Shown here: in pieces, positions 1-7,345 of the stretch | Position numbering within the stretch: position 1 is the first letter of the stretch | Layout of the letters: each line of letters starts with the position of its first letter | Assembly (NCBI GenBank): GCA_002393735.1 | Contig: DGTK01000005.1 | Span: forward strand, 1 to 35,103 | DNA from: Lachnospiraceae bacterium UBA4338 | Lineage (GTDB): Bacteria; Bacillota; Clostridia; Lachnospirales; Lachnospiraceae | DNA length: 35,103 nt | Reading direction: 5' to 3' | Position numbers and translations under genes: made by a program | Notes under the pieces: generated by a model | What the model was told of the DNA's origin: nothing | What the model saw: the letters and a program-made list of their open reading frames with translations, nothing else | Database searches by the model: none

Positions 1-2
1 AT

Positions 3-257
3 TATCACACATGGGAGAAAGAAAATAGTTCCCACTACTATGAGGTTGACTTTTTGCTTGCTTCGAAAACAAAGATAGTTTCGATTGAAGTTAAGTCATC
101 CGGAATCGGTAAGCATGAATCAATTACAGAATTTCAGAAAAAGTATTCTAAGCATGTTTCGAAGGAAATATTGTTATCACAAAAAGATATAGGTAGCAGA
201 GAAATGTTGAAATTATATCCAATATACATGTTGCCATTTTTAATTGAAGACCTATGA
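3..257 (+). CDS. C-terminal end of a DUF4143-type ATP-binding protein (partial)
   Basis: An open frame enters from the left edge and gives 84 residues. The stretch YYEVDFLL, followed by IEVKSS and later ILLSQKD and PIYMLPFL, matches the C-terminal nuclease-like DUF4143 domain of a large family of AAA ATPases that are common and often multicopy in gut Clostridia. The E-VDF-IEVK spacing resembles the PD-(D/E)xK fold described for this domain. The AAA domain lies outside the window, so activity cannot be judged. The frame begins before the first possible internal start, so this is the tail of a longer gene and not a short gene of its own. Confidence 0.75.
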   Translation, partial: YHTWEKENSSHYYEVDFLLASKTKIVSIEVKSSGIGKHESITEFQKKYSKHVSKEILLSQKDIGSREMLKLYPIYMLPFLIEDL

Positions 258-468
258 AAGGATGAGAAGCCTTCCGTCCGTCTTCTTCGGTCGAAGTATT
301 AAAATTTTTACAGAGTTTTTTTCACAGACTCGTTGTTTTGAAAGAGTATGAAAAAATTTAAAGTTATCTCTTGTTTATCTGAATTAAAAGTGTTAGACTT
401 GTAAATAAGAAAGCACCCACTCCTTAGTGGATGCCTCTCGAGTTTGGGTATTAGCTCATTAAAGAGCC

Positions 469-509
469 AAGCCTCCCTCGTAGCGCAGACGAGAGAGGCT
501 TATTTTTTT
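469..509 (+). terminator. Terminator hairpin, copy A of a duplicated unit
   Basis: A 13-bp stem (469-481 with 489-501, one mismatch) has a 7-nt loop and is followed by seven T residues. It begins a unit of about 80 nt that recurs at 611. Confidence 0.75.
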
Positions 510-617
510 CGCTTTTTACTTCTTTTTTCAAGAAAAGTAAGCTATGTATTCCGGCAAGCCGGAATAATAGACTCGGGAGTCTACCATTTCGAAGTTTATT
601 TAACTTTTAAAAGAGCC

Positions 618-656
618 AAGCCTCTCCCGTGTGCCGACGTGAGAGGCTTATTTTTT
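618..656 (+). terminator. Terminator hairpin, copy B of a duplicated unit
   Basis: A perfect 9-bp stem (618-626 with 641-649), extended by CGT/ACG inside, is followed by six T residues. The flanks (AAGAGCCAAGCCT before, TTCGCTTTTT and a TTTTTTCAAGAAA tract after) match copy A, so the two are direct repeats. The stem is kept although its bases differ. Confidence 0.75.
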
Positions 657-761
657 CGCTTTTTGCTTTTTTTTCAAGAAAGCTAAGCAATGAAATTAGG
701 TATAATATTACTAGTTTTAAAAGGCATTTGATTTTTAAAATTGAGGGTTTTACATGAGATA

Positions 762-790
762 TTGACATTCTTTTTTTTATGCGCTACAAT
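762..790 (+). promoter_or_regulatory. Promoter of the AbiE operon
   Basis: TTGACA at 762-767 and TACAAT at 785-790 are 17 bases apart, close to the sigma-A consensus. Just downstream, CCACA (803-807) and TGTGG (821-825) form an inverted repeat that could be the AbiEi operator; AbiEi proteins are known to repress their own promoters through inverted repeats. Confidence 0.7.
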
Positions 791-852
791 TTAGAAAACA
801 GCCCACAAAAATATGAGAAATGTGGACAACAATCAAAAAAGGAGGTATAGTG

Positions 853-1392
853 ATGAAAACACGTGCAGAATGCCTTGAGGAATATGGATCAGACTATTTT
901 ATAGAGAAAAAGATAGAAGAAGGGGAATTATATAAAGTTGGTAAAGGCGTATATTCAGAAGATAAGTATGTACCAGAGATTGCGATATTTTCATATAAGT
1001 ATCCAAAAGCTGTTTTAACTATGAATAGCGCATTTTATTTCCATGGGCTTACAGATGTGATCCCTGATGAGTGTGATTTGGCTACAAAGAGGGATTCGAC
1101 CAAAATCAAGGATGAAAGGGTTAAGCAGTATTTTGTGCCGGATCCGTTTTTTGAAGAGGGGATAGAGTTGGCAAAATATAAAGGGTATGACATTTTGGTG
1201 TACAGCAAAGAACGTATGCTTATTGAACTTATTAGATATAAGAGCAAGATTCCGTTTGATTACTATAAGGAAATCATACTGAATTATCGTAAATTACTGC
1301 CTCAACTTGATATTCAAAAAATCCAGGATTATGCATTGGCTGCACCAAAGAGTAATAAGGTGATTGAGACACTTAAGGCGGAGGTTTTTTGA
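853..1392 (+). CDS. abiEi: Type IV toxin-antitoxin system antitoxin, AbiEi family
   Basis: A 179-residue protein with an N-terminal winged-helix region followed by the AbiEi-like domain (VLTMNSAFYFHGLTD, then LVYSKERMLIELIR). AbiEi proteins repress their own operon and counteract the AbiEii nucleotidyltransferase without forming a stable complex with it. The ATG at 853 was chosen because GGAGG at 841-845 lies 7 bases before it; an upstream in-frame ATG at 820 has no ribosome site. The stop overlaps the toxin start (TGATG), so translation is probably coupled. Family assignment is firm because of the adjacent toxin; the gene appears intact. Confidence 0.85.
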   Translation: MKTRAECLEEYGSDYFIEKKIEEGELYKVGKGVYSEDKYVPEIAIFSYKYPKAVLTMNSAFYFHGLTDVIPDECDLATKRDSTKIKDERVKQYFVPDPFFEEGIELAKYKGYDILVYSKERMLIELIRYKSKIPFDYYKEIILNYRKLLPQLDIQKIQDYALAAPKSNKVIETLKAEVF

Positions 1393-2204
1393 TGTGGAAT
1401 TTGGAAGAAATGGTTAATCATTATAGAGATATGGGACTTACTGAGCAATATGCGGATGCAAGAGTTTGTCAGGATATAGTTCTTAAGGCCATTGAGAAGA
1501 GTGATTACGGAGAAAAAGTCACTGTTAAAGGTGGCGTAGTTATGCGAAGCATTAGTGGTGATTCAAGACGGGCTACAGAGGATCTCGACATTGATTTTAT
1601 AAGATATTCTATTGAGGATGATTATATTAGATTATTTATATCGAAATTGAATTGTCTTGACGGTATAAATATAGAGATTAAGGAAGATGCGATAGAACCT
1701 CTTTCTCAGCAGGAGTATAATGGAAAGAGAGTTAAAGTAATAATTAAAGATAATGATGGAAACTCGCTGGAAAGCAAAATAGACCTTGGGGTTCATTCAA
1801 AAATGAACATTGAACAAAAGGATTATTGCTTTGATGTTTGTATGGATGATGAAGGAGCGAGTTTGCTTATCAATTCCTGTGAGCAGATTTTTGCAGAGAA
1901 ACTTCGGTCGCTTCTTAGGTTCGGTCCAATCTCTTCAAGATATAAGGATATTTTTGACTTTTGTTATTTAAAAGATTATGTAGATGTGGCCGTACTGTCT
2001 GAATGTATCAAAACATATATCATTGATGAACCATCTATGAGAGAGAAAGACATGGATGGAATCAGAAAAAGAGTTTCGGTAACATTTAATAATCGTAGTT
2101 ACAGAAATAATGTGGAAAACTGTGGAGATAGGAATTGGCTCCAAATGGATGTAGGTGAAGCGTTCAAAAGTATACAGGATTTCTTGGATACAATAGAGAT
2201 TTGA
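1392..2204 (+). CDS. abiEii: Type IV toxin-antitoxin system toxin, AbiEii nucleotidyltransferase
   Basis: A 270-residue member of the AbiEii/AbiGii family. These are DNA-polymerase-beta-like nucleotidyltransferases; studied relatives (MenT) add nucleotides to tRNA 3' ends and stop growth. The GG-V-R motif (VKGGVVMRSIS) is followed by the metal-binding DLDIDF and, later, KIDLGVH supplies the third acidic position. FAEKLRSLLRFG and SSRYKDIFDF are the conserved C-terminal lysine/arginine segment of the family. The ATG at 1392 overlaps the antitoxin stop by one base, with AAGGCGGAGG directly upstream. Nothing looks truncated, so the pair is probably functional and may act in phage abortive infection. 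Confidence 0.87.
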   Translation: MWNLEEMVNHYRDMGLTEQYADARVCQDIVLKAIEKSDYGEKVTVKGGVVMRSISGDSRRATEDLDIDFIRYSIEDDYIRLFISKLNCLDGINIEIKEDAIEPLSQQEYNGKRVKVIIKDNDGNSLESKIDLGVHSKMNIEQKDYCFDVCMDDEGASLLINSCEQIFAEKLRSLLRFGPISSRYKDIFDFCYLKDYVDVAVLSECIKTYIIDEPSMREKDMDGIRKRVSVTFNNRSYRNNVENCGDRNWLQMDVGEAFKSIQDFLDTIEI

Positions 2205-2295
2205 TGCAGGAAAAAATCCATTCGGCGATTGGACAATTGACGGTTTTAGCAACTATATGAAAGAGAGGGGAATTATGATAAAATTGGGTATATAA
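2203..2295 (+). pseudogene. Possible gene remnant after the AbiE operon
   Basis: A frame overlapping the last codon of the toxin stays open to a TAA at 2293-2295 and reads as plausible protein (PFGDWTIDGFSNYMKERG). It has no start with a ribosome site of its own except perhaps an ATG at 2257. It may be the end of a gene lost when the toxin module was inserted. The family is not recognised, and chance is a real alternative. Confidence 0.25.
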
Positions 2296-2340
2296 TTATA
2301 TTCATGGATAATTTACTATGGTTCTTTTTAAGAAGATCAG

Positions 2341-2385
2341 AAAAACTTCCAAATCCGATAAAAAATTTGTAATTTGGAAGTTTTT
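2341..2385 (+). terminator. Terminator of the AbiE operon
   Basis: A perfect 14-bp inverted repeat (2341-2354 with 2372-2385) has a 17-nt loop and a right arm ending in five T residues. The 2205-2516 gap otherwise holds the Fic promoter and its repeats. Confidence 0.7.
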
Positions 2386-2405
2386 GCATTTATAGAAGAT
2401 TCACA

Positions 2406-2505
2406 TAGGGAACTTTTTGGTTCGATTTTTGCTAAAAAGTTCCCTAATTTTAGTTGAATTTTAGGGAACTTTTTGATATAATTGAGAAATAAAAGTTCCC
2501 TAAAA
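2406..2505 (+). promoter_or_regulatory. Fic gene promoter inside two long inverted repeats (probable operator)
   Basis: TTGAAT (2454-2459) and TATAAT (2477-2482) are 17 bases apart. The -10 box lies between the arms of a perfect 15-bp inverted repeat (2459-2473 with 2491-2505). A second perfect 13-bp inverted repeat (2406-2418 with 2434-2446) lies just upstream. All four arms share the core AGGGAACTTTT. Four copies of one site around a promoter indicate a repressor operator, most simply for autoregulation of the downstream gene. Confidence 0.7.
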
Positions 2506-2516
2506 GAGGATTATTT

Positions 2517-3458
2517 ATGAGTAATATTGAATTGATACAGTCATTAATAAATCAAAAAGCAGAAGCAGAAGCTCGTCTAAACCTTATTCCTTATGACGGA
2601 TCTCCGGAGGTAAAGGAAAGCCCAAGTGGAAAATATCTCTATATCCGAAAGAGAGTTGGAAGCAGGCTGACATCAACGTATGTTGATGTTTATTCAGATG
2701 AACTTTATCAGCTTCTTCTCAAAAATGCCAAGGAATCGAGAGAACTAAAGAAAACTATAAGAAGAATATCAAGAGAATTGGCTGAATTAGGCTATAAATC
2801 GAATGAACTTGCTTCAAACATAGTTTTAAATCTTGATTTTGCACGTGCTAATATGAAAACCAGTATATATGACCAGGCTGTTTTGGAAGGCGTGTCGACA
2901 ACGTTCCCGCAAACTGAAGATATAATTGAAAATGGAACAGTGAACGGCATGACTGCGAGTGATGTACAAAAAATCCTCAATTTAAAACATGCATGGGAAT
3001 TTATATTAGATGAAGATGTTATTCAAGCAGACAGTGATTACTATCTGCTTTGTCATATTGCAAAGCTTATTAATGAGGGCTTCTATTCCGATGGTGGAAG
3101 GATAAGAGGCGTTCCTGTGACAATTGGGGGATGTAACTATATTCCTCCGATTCCCATTGAAAGTATAGTAAAAGATGAAATTCATGAAATTGTCTGTGAA
3201 AATGAAGAAGAAATCGATAAAGCCGTCAATATACTTCTTTATTCCATGAAGACTCAAATATACATAGATGGAAACAAAAGGGCGGCTGTTATTTTTGCAA
3301 ATCATTATATGATTTCACATGGATTAGGCCTTTTGGTGATTCCGGAAAAAGAAGTGGCTGATTTTAAAAAATTGCTTGTAAAATACTATGAAGATGATGA
3401 TAAAGAAGAGATAAGACAGTTTTTGATTTCAAAATGCTGGCGAAAAATGAACACTTGA
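2517..3458 (+). CDS. Fic/DOC family protein with a degenerate catalytic motif
   Basis: A 313-residue protein. Residues 1-95 form a charged helical N-terminal region. Residues 120-130 (AVLEGVSTT) resemble the Fic inhibitory helix, with Q where S or T is usual. The Fic core ends in TQIYIDGNKR (246-255). Fic enzymes transfer AMP or another group to target proteins using the histidine of HPFxxGN(G/K)R. Here that position is Q247, while the DGNKR phosphate-binding part is intact. The protein may therefore have altered chemistry, bind nucleotide only, or act as a regulator. The ATG at 2517 follows AAGAGGA. The promoter region contains a striking operator. Confidence 0.8.
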   Translation: MSNIELIQSLINQKAEAEARLNLIPYDGSPEVKESPSGKYLYIRKRVGSRLTSTYVDVYSDELYQLLLKNAKESRELKKTIRRISRELAELGYKSNELASNIVLNLDFARANMKTSIYDQAVLEGVSTTFPQTEDIIENGTVNGMTASDVQKILNLKHAWEFILDEDVIQADSDYYLLCHIAKLINEGFYSDGGRIRGVPVTIGGCNYIPPIPIESIVKDEIHEIVCENEEEIDKAVNILLYSMKTQIYIDGNKRAAVIFANHYMISHGLGLLVIPEKEVADFKKLLVKYYEDDDKEEIRQFLISKCWRKMNT

Positions 3459-3475
3459 TGGAATAGGTGGCTGAT

Positions 3476-4306
3476 ATGAGTACAAAAATCTTATATGTAG
3501 ATAAAAGGCCGGCGGCTTGTCCGATATGTTGCTGTGCTATTACGGGTTCACCTTGGTCGACGACGATTTTCTGCAACATGTGTGGAACGAAGATTGTGGT
3601 AGGGGATGCGGATGAGGCTGGTGAGGTGCCTGGCGATGACAGGGCACAACTTGATGAAGAACTGGATTTAACAGATAGTAAGTATTCCTACAATAACAAT
3701 AGTTTTAATAATGGCATGAAAATGATGATTTTGGAGTGCCCGAAATGTCATGCGTCTTTGGAAGAAACTTCTAATATGGGGACTTTTTACTGCAAGTACT
3801 GTGGGCAGAAGATTGTTGTTGGGGAGATGCAGGATGCGGCAGTTCAAATAAAGCAACGCGAAATTGAACTTCAACATGAAACTAAAAGAATAGAAGCTAT
3901 ACAACAAATAAGATTATATGAGAAAAAAATAAAAAGACTGGAACAACAAAAAGCAGCAAGAAATACAATGACAATCGCATTAATATTTGTTGCTTTGGGT
4001 ATTGCAGTAATGATGAGTTTTATGATTCCACAGGCTGTAAAACATAAAAAACTGGTGGATAATCTTAGAAGTGTGGAGTCTGAGGTTCAGACGGTCATAG
4101 CGGCGGGTGATTATGAATATGCTTTGATTAAAGTTAACGAACTGAGGCTCGATGATGGTTATTCCACGACGGAAACGGAAGCGTGGGATGCCAAAAGAGA
4201 AGATTATATTAATACCATTAAAACATTGATGGAGCATAAGGGAATAGAGCCGGCTGCGGAGCCGGGTAGGGATGGTTCTGATAAGTATGATTATATACTT
4301 GAATAG
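3476..4306 (+). CDS. Membrane protein with two N-terminal zinc ribbons
   Basis: A 276-residue protein. Two C4 zinc-ribbon motifs (CPIC..CNMCGTKIVVG, then CPKC..CKYCGQKIVVG) occupy about residues 15-120. A charged coiled coil (about 120-160) follows, then one transmembrane helix (IALIFVALGIAVMMSF) and an outside tail. Such zinc-ribbon membrane proteins are common in Clostridia and have no assigned role. The ATG at 3476 is preferred over the GTG at 3467 because AGGTGG lies at 3465-3470. It begins 17 bases after the Fic stop, so the two may be co-transcribed. Confidence 0.7.
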   Translation: MSTKILYVDKRPAACPICCCAITGSPWSTTIFCNMCGTKIVVGDADEAGEVPGDDRAQLDEELDLTDSKYSYNNNSFNNGMKMMILECPKCHASLEETSNMGTFYCKYCGQKIVVGEMQDAAVQIKQREIELQHETKRIEAIQQIRLYEKKIKRLEQQKAARNTMTIALIFVALGIAVMMSFMIPQAVKHKKLVDNLRSVESEVQTVIAAGDYEYALIKVNELRLDDGYSTTETEAWDAKREDYINTIKTLMEHKGIEPAAEPGRDGSDKYDYILE

Positions 4307-4326
4307 AGAGATTAGGGGAATGATAA

Positions 4327-4440
4327 ATGTCATTAATTGAAATACTATTAATAGGTGCAGGGTTAACCATTGTAGTAGGAATAATACTGGTTCTTATCGC
4401 TATAATAAGTCTGGTTGTTTATTTGATTGATTCTAAGTAA
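4327..4440 (+). CDS. 37-residue single-span membrane peptide
   Basis: A short gene with AGGGGA about ten bases ahead of the ATG. The product is almost wholly hydrophobic from residue 3 to 34 (ILLIGAGLTIVVGIILVL and on) and ends in DSK. It lies 20 bases after the zinc-ribbon gene and 11 bases before the next gene, so it fits a compact operon. No family is recognised. It resembles small membrane subunits or type I-like toxins, but nothing here decides. Confidence 0.55.
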   Translation: MSLIEILLIGAGLTIVVGIILVLIAIISLVVYLIDSK

Positions 4441-4451
4441 AGAGGTTTGGT

Positions 4452-4682
4452 ATGGGTTCAATTTTGATTAAAGATACAACAAGAGAAGAAAGAGAGAAGA
4501 TAGTGGCTGAGTCTATTGGGAATATCAGTGGGTCATGTGACGGATGTATGGCCGGGCTTGCGGATATGTATCAGGATTATATTGAAGGTAAGAAGGAAAT
4601 TCGTGAGATTAATATGGAGTTTAAGGCTAACTATGAATCCGGGATTGAAGGACCGGAGAAGAAGAGTTGCGGATATTATTAA
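4452..4682 (+). CDS. Small cysteine-containing protein of unknown function
   Basis: A 76-residue soluble protein with a helical start (TTREEREKIVAESIG), a CDGC motif at about residues 33-36, the segment DYIEGKKEIREIN and a C-terminal SCGYY. AAGAGG lies 6 bases before the ATG. It appears to be one of a group of short Lachnospiraceae proteins without a role. The EER-x-I-V-ESIG and YIEGKKEIREI pattern distantly recalls VbhA-type Fic antitoxins, and a Fic gene lies 1 kb upstream, but the inhibitory S/T-xxx-E-G/N motif is absent. That link is only a suggestion. Confidence 0.6.
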   Translation: MGSILIKDTTREEREKIVAESIGNISGSCDGCMAGLADMYQDYIEGKKEIREINMEFKANYESGIEGPEKKSCGYY

Positions 4683-4707
4683 GGTTGTTTAGGAGGGGAA
4701 TTGATTT

Positions 4708-5226
4708 ATGAGTAAGACAATTAGAATTCTTTCGGTGGTGGCGATTGCGCTGGATTTTATTTACTTATTGGTTGGAAGGATTATTGTTCCGGCGGTGGTA
4801 TATGCGCGGCAGATTTATAGTATTTATTTGAGTTTAGACAACTGGACCAAATGTATGCCGGCAGTATATATGTATATTGGTGCCAGTGTGCTGAGCGGGC
4901 TGGGAATTCTTTTTATGTGGATATATGCCATTGTTATGATTGTAAAAGCGGGGACAGATAGTGACAAGATTGGATTTGAGATATCGGGGTATGTGCTTAT
5001 GTTAGGGGTTGCGCCTCTTATTTCCGGAATTGTTGGGTTTCTTACCGCTTTTGTGGGCGTAGGTCTATTCTTAAATAATTCATTTACTGCGGGAATATAT
5101 TCTGTAATGAATAGTGCAGCTGCTTCTTTAGGAATGATACACAGCGTGGCTTTTTCGCTGGTGATAATTGCGTTGACTTTGTCTCTTGCAAGGAAGAAGT
5201 ATGAGAATGGGGTTGTTGAGGAATGA
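4708..5226 (+). CDS. Four-helix membrane protein of unknown function
   Basis: A 172-residue integral membrane protein with about four hydrophobic segments (residues 5-30, 52-80, 90-120 and 138-162) and a short charged tail (RKKYENGVVEE). AGGAGGGG lies 9 bases before the ATG. It is the last gene of the run that starts near 2517 or 3476. No motif suggests a function. Confidence 0.6.
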   Translation: MSKTIRILSVVAIALDFIYLLVGRIIVPAVVYARQIYSIYLSLDNWTKCMPAVYMYIGASVLSGLGILFMWIYAIVMIVKAGTDSDKIGFEISGYVLMLGVAPLISGIVGFLTAFVGVGLFLNNSFTAGIYSVMNSAAASLGMIHSVAFSLVIIALTLSLARKKYENGVVEE

Positions 5227-5305
5227 TACATATAAAAAGATGAAGGAAGGGCTTCGTGAGAACGGGGTCTTTTTTTGTTGATTTTTTGTAAAAATATGAT
5301 ATTAT

Positions 5306-5371
5306 GTAAATAGTCATATATGAGCAATTAAACGAAAAAATACTGTATAAATATTATATCTGACTATTTAC
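5306..5371 (+). promoter_or_regulatory. HipB-type operator: 11-bp inverted repeat around the promoter
   Basis: GTAAATAGTCA (5306-5316) and TGACTATTTAC (5361-5371) are perfect inverted copies spaced 44 bases apart. The right copy ends just before the AGGAG ribosome site of the downstream regulator gene. HipB-type antitoxins bind paired operators across their own promoter, so this is probably the autoregulatory site. Confidence 0.65.
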
Positions 5372-5381
5372 AGGAGAAAAA

Positions 5382-5729
5382 ATGAAGATAAATAAAGATT
5401 TATCAACGAATGGAATATATGCGGAACTGGTTAGAAGGTTTAAAGAGTACAGGATAAGCGCGGAACTTACGCAAGGGGAAATTGCGGAAAAGGCAATGCT
5501 TTCCAAAAGTACCGTTTCAAGATTTGAAAGAGGAGATGATATCAGTATGAGTGCTTTTATTGCGCTATTGGGTGCTGTAGACATTCAGGGTAATCTTGAA
5601 GTTCTGATACCGGATCCGGATGAGAGGCCGTCATTTTACCTGCCAGAAAGGAAGAATAAAAAGAGAGTTCGACATAAAGAGGATAATAAAGGCAGTAAGA
5701 ATATGTGGAAATGGGGGGACGAGGAATGA
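5382..5729 (+). CDS. HipB-like XRE-family antitoxin without an intact toxin partner
   Basis: A 115-residue protein. The helix-turn-helix is at about residues 16-70 (LTQGEIAEKAMLSKSTVSRF). A linker with LEVLIPDPDERPSFYLPE and a basic tail lead to WKWGDEE. This tail is characteristic of antitoxins encoded directly before HipA kinases. AGGAG lies just before the ATG. The stop overlaps an ATG (ATGA) that begins what looks like a hipA start, but that frame ends after 16 codons. The regulator thus seems to be an orphan that still has its operator. Its present targets are unknown. Confidence 0.8.
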   Translation: MKINKDLSTNGIYAELVRRFKEYRISAELTQGEIAEKAMLSKSTVSRFERGDDISMSAFIALLGAVDIQGNLEVLIPDPDERPSFYLPERKNKKRVRHKEDNKGSKNMWKWGDEE

Positions 5730-5776
5730 TAAAAGATGTTGAAGTATTCATATGGAGGAAGAAAAGTGGAGAATAA
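5726..5776 (+). pseudogene. 5' stub of a hipA toxin gene
   Basis: The ATG at 5726 overlaps the antitoxin stop exactly as in intact hipBA operons. It encodes MIKDVEVFIWRKKSGE and then TAA. HipA proteins next to this kind of antitoxin begin with a very similar beta strand (VxVxIWGKxVG). The rest of the kinase, about 400 codons, is missing. The following gene takes its ribosome site (GGAGGAAG) and GTG start from within the stub. Confidence 0.6.
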
Positions 5777-6923
5777 GGGTAAAATTTGGAAGATTGTGGT
5801 GATATGTGGTTCTGTTTTGGCATTATGTGCGATTATTATTGGAGTAATCTTTTCGGTGTCTAAGAGACCGCAAAATAAGCCGCAGCAGCCGGTTATAACA
5901 ACTTCTTCAGTACAGGAAACTGAGGATGTGACTTTGTGTGTGACAGGTGAAGTTATTGAGGAGCCAAAAGACGAGCTTTCATGCTGGAATGATCTTGAAG
6001 CTAAGAAGGCGTTGGTTGAGTATGTTGAGAATGTTACGGCGCCGAACAGCGAGGATTTTATTCCATTTGAAAACAGGGTGGCGGTTTTTGACATGGATGG
6101 TACTTTAGTGTGCGAGACGGATCCTTACTATTTTGATCATCTTTTGCTTGTGCACAGGGTTTTAGAGGATCCTGATTATAAGGATAAGGCTTCTGATTTT
6201 GAGAAGGATATTGCAATGAAACTTCAGGCGAAGTTCAATGGTGAGGATGTTGAGGTTTCAATGACTGAGCATGGACAGGCTGTGGCTTCTGCATTCAAGG
6301 GGATGACGCTTGATGAGTTTGAGGAGTATGTTGAGGATTTCCGTAATCAGCCGGCTCCGGGTTATGAGGGCATGACAAGAGGGCAGTCTTTCTATCTTCC
6401 GATGATTCAGGTTGTTAATTATCTTCAGCAAAATGGTTTTGAGGTTTACATTGTAAGCGGTACAGACCGTTTTATTATGCGAGGTCTCTGCGAGGGAATG
6501 ATTGAGGTTCCGCGTGATCACCTTATCGGCTCTGATATGTCATTAGTGGCTGAGGATCAGGGTGATACAGATGGTCTTGAGTATACGTTTGATGATGATG
6601 ATAAGCTGGTATTGGGCGGGGATTTTATCATTAAGGATTTGAATATGAATAAGGTTACGGTTATTGCGCAGGAGATTGGGGTGCAGCCGGTGCTTTCCTT
6701 TGGAAACAGTTCGGGGGATGCGGCCATGGCGGAATATGCCACAAGCAATAATCCGTATAAGAGCCTTGCGTTTATGATTTGCTGCGATGATACCACTCGT
6801 GAGAATGGTAATGTTGAGAAGGCTGAGAAGATGAAGGCTATGTGCGAGGAGTTTGGATGGATTCCGGTGTCCATGAAGGATGACTGGGGTACCATTTATG
6901 GGGAAGGTGTTGAGAAGAAGTAG
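5766..6923 (+). CDS. Membrane-anchored HAD-superfamily phosphatase
   Basis: A 385-residue protein with a GTG start at 5766, 6 bases after GGAGGA. An ATG at 5736 in the same frame has no ribosome site. Residues 7-31 form a signal anchor (IVVICGSVLALCAIIIGVIF), followed by a Q/P/T-rich linker. The HAD core has motif I FDMDGTL (D109, D111), motif II IVSGTD (S231) and motif IV GNSSGD (D318). The long insert between motifs I and II suggests a C1-type cap. The topology puts the catalytic domain outside the cell, so it may act on phosphoserine or phosphocholine-like compounds or other organic phosphates; the substrate is not known. It sits where a hipA gene would be expected. Confidence 0.8.
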   Translation: MENKGKIWKIVVICGSVLALCAIIIGVIFSVSKRPQNKPQQPVITTSSVQETEDVTLCVTGEVIEEPKDELSCWNDLEAKKALVEYVENVTAPNSEDFIPFENRVAVFDMDGTLVCETDPYYFDHLLLVHRVLEDPDYKDKASDFEKDIAMKLQAKFNGEDVEVSMTEHGQAVASAFKGMTLDEFEEYVEDFRNQPAPGYEGMTRGQSFYLPMIQVVNYLQQNGFEVYIVSGTDRFIMRGLCEGMIEVPRDHLIGSDMSLVAEDQGDTDGLEYTFDDDDKLVLGGDFIIKDLNMNKVTVIAQEIGVQPVLSFGNSSGDAAMAEYATSNNPYKSLAFMICCDDTTRENGNVEKAEKMKAMCEEFGWIPVSMKDDWGTIYGEGVEKK

Positions 6924-6957
6924 TGTTTATGGATTAAGTGATTAGGAGATTCAAAAC

Positions 6958-7257
6958 ATGTATCATTGTGATGGTTTTGTTTGTGGTGGAGAGCCAGAAT
7001 TACAAATTGAAATTGAAAAGGTTAAAGTATTACCAGACATGATTATGATATTATTATTTAAATCTGGTGAACAAAGACTATTTGATGCTACAGTTTTAGA
7101 AGGAGAAGCGTTTAAGCCTCTAAAGAATGAGGAAGTGTTTAATACTGCCTCTGTGGAGCATGGTATAGTAGTATGGAATGACGGTGAGATTGATTGCTCT
7201 CCTGAATATATGTATGAGCATAGTTATGAATATCCTGCAGATAGCATGGTGAGTTAG
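6958..7257 (+). CDS. DUF2442 domain-containing protein
   Basis: A 99-residue protein. The segment VKVLPDMIMILLFKSGEQRL, then AFKPLKNEEVFNTASVEHG, then IVVWNDGEIDCSPEYMYEHS is the standard DUF2442 pattern. Members often accompany DUF4160 proteins in toxin-antitoxin-like pairs, but no DUF4160 gene is present here. TTAGGAGAT precedes the ATG. A terminator at 7292-7323 closes the unit. Confidence 0.8.
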   Translation: MYHCDGFVCGGEPELQIEIEKVKVLPDMIMILLFKSGEQRLFDATVLEGEAFKPLKNEEVFNTASVEHGIVVWNDGEIDCSPEYMYEHSYEYPADSMVS

Positions 7258-7291
7258 TTTGTTAATTTAAGAAATAAAAGTTGAGTTGAAC

Positions 7292-7323
7292 AAAGGTCTT
7301 TCTGGTTAGAAAGGCCTTTTTTT
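7292..7323 (+). terminator. Rho-independent terminator after DUF2442
   Basis: An 11-bp stem (7292-7302 with 7309-7319, one G-U pair) has a 6-nt loop and ends in a run of seven T residues. Confidence 0.85.
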
Positions 7324-7345
7324 GTGCTGTTTAGATATATTTAAT

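Larger units (their letters stand above)
258..852. other. Long intergenic stretch with hairpins and a duplicated terminator unit
   Basis: No convincing gene lies here. It holds a 9-bp hairpin (413-421 with 426-434), two related terminator-like units of about 80 nt (from 462 and from 611), a perfect 8-bp palindrome of ATTCCGGC type (548-565) and a 7-bp hairpin (568-583) between them, then the promoter of the next operon. The only open plus frame runs straight through the hairpins and is not considered a gene. Confidence 0.6.

Noticed and set aside
444..686. An 80-codon open frame in the first intergenic region
   Set aside because: It runs through two terminator hairpins and their T tracts, has no ribosome site, and its sequence is an artefact of the repeats.
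4452..4682. Calling the 76-residue protein a Fic antitoxin of VbhA type
   Set aside because: The S/T-xxx-E-G/N inhibitory motif is missing and the gene lies 1 kb from the Fic gene, with two genes between.
5636..6094. Minus-strand 152-codon frame opposite the HAD gene
   Set aside because: It is a shadow of the phosphatase gene, S/T/F-rich and without any promoter or ribosome site.
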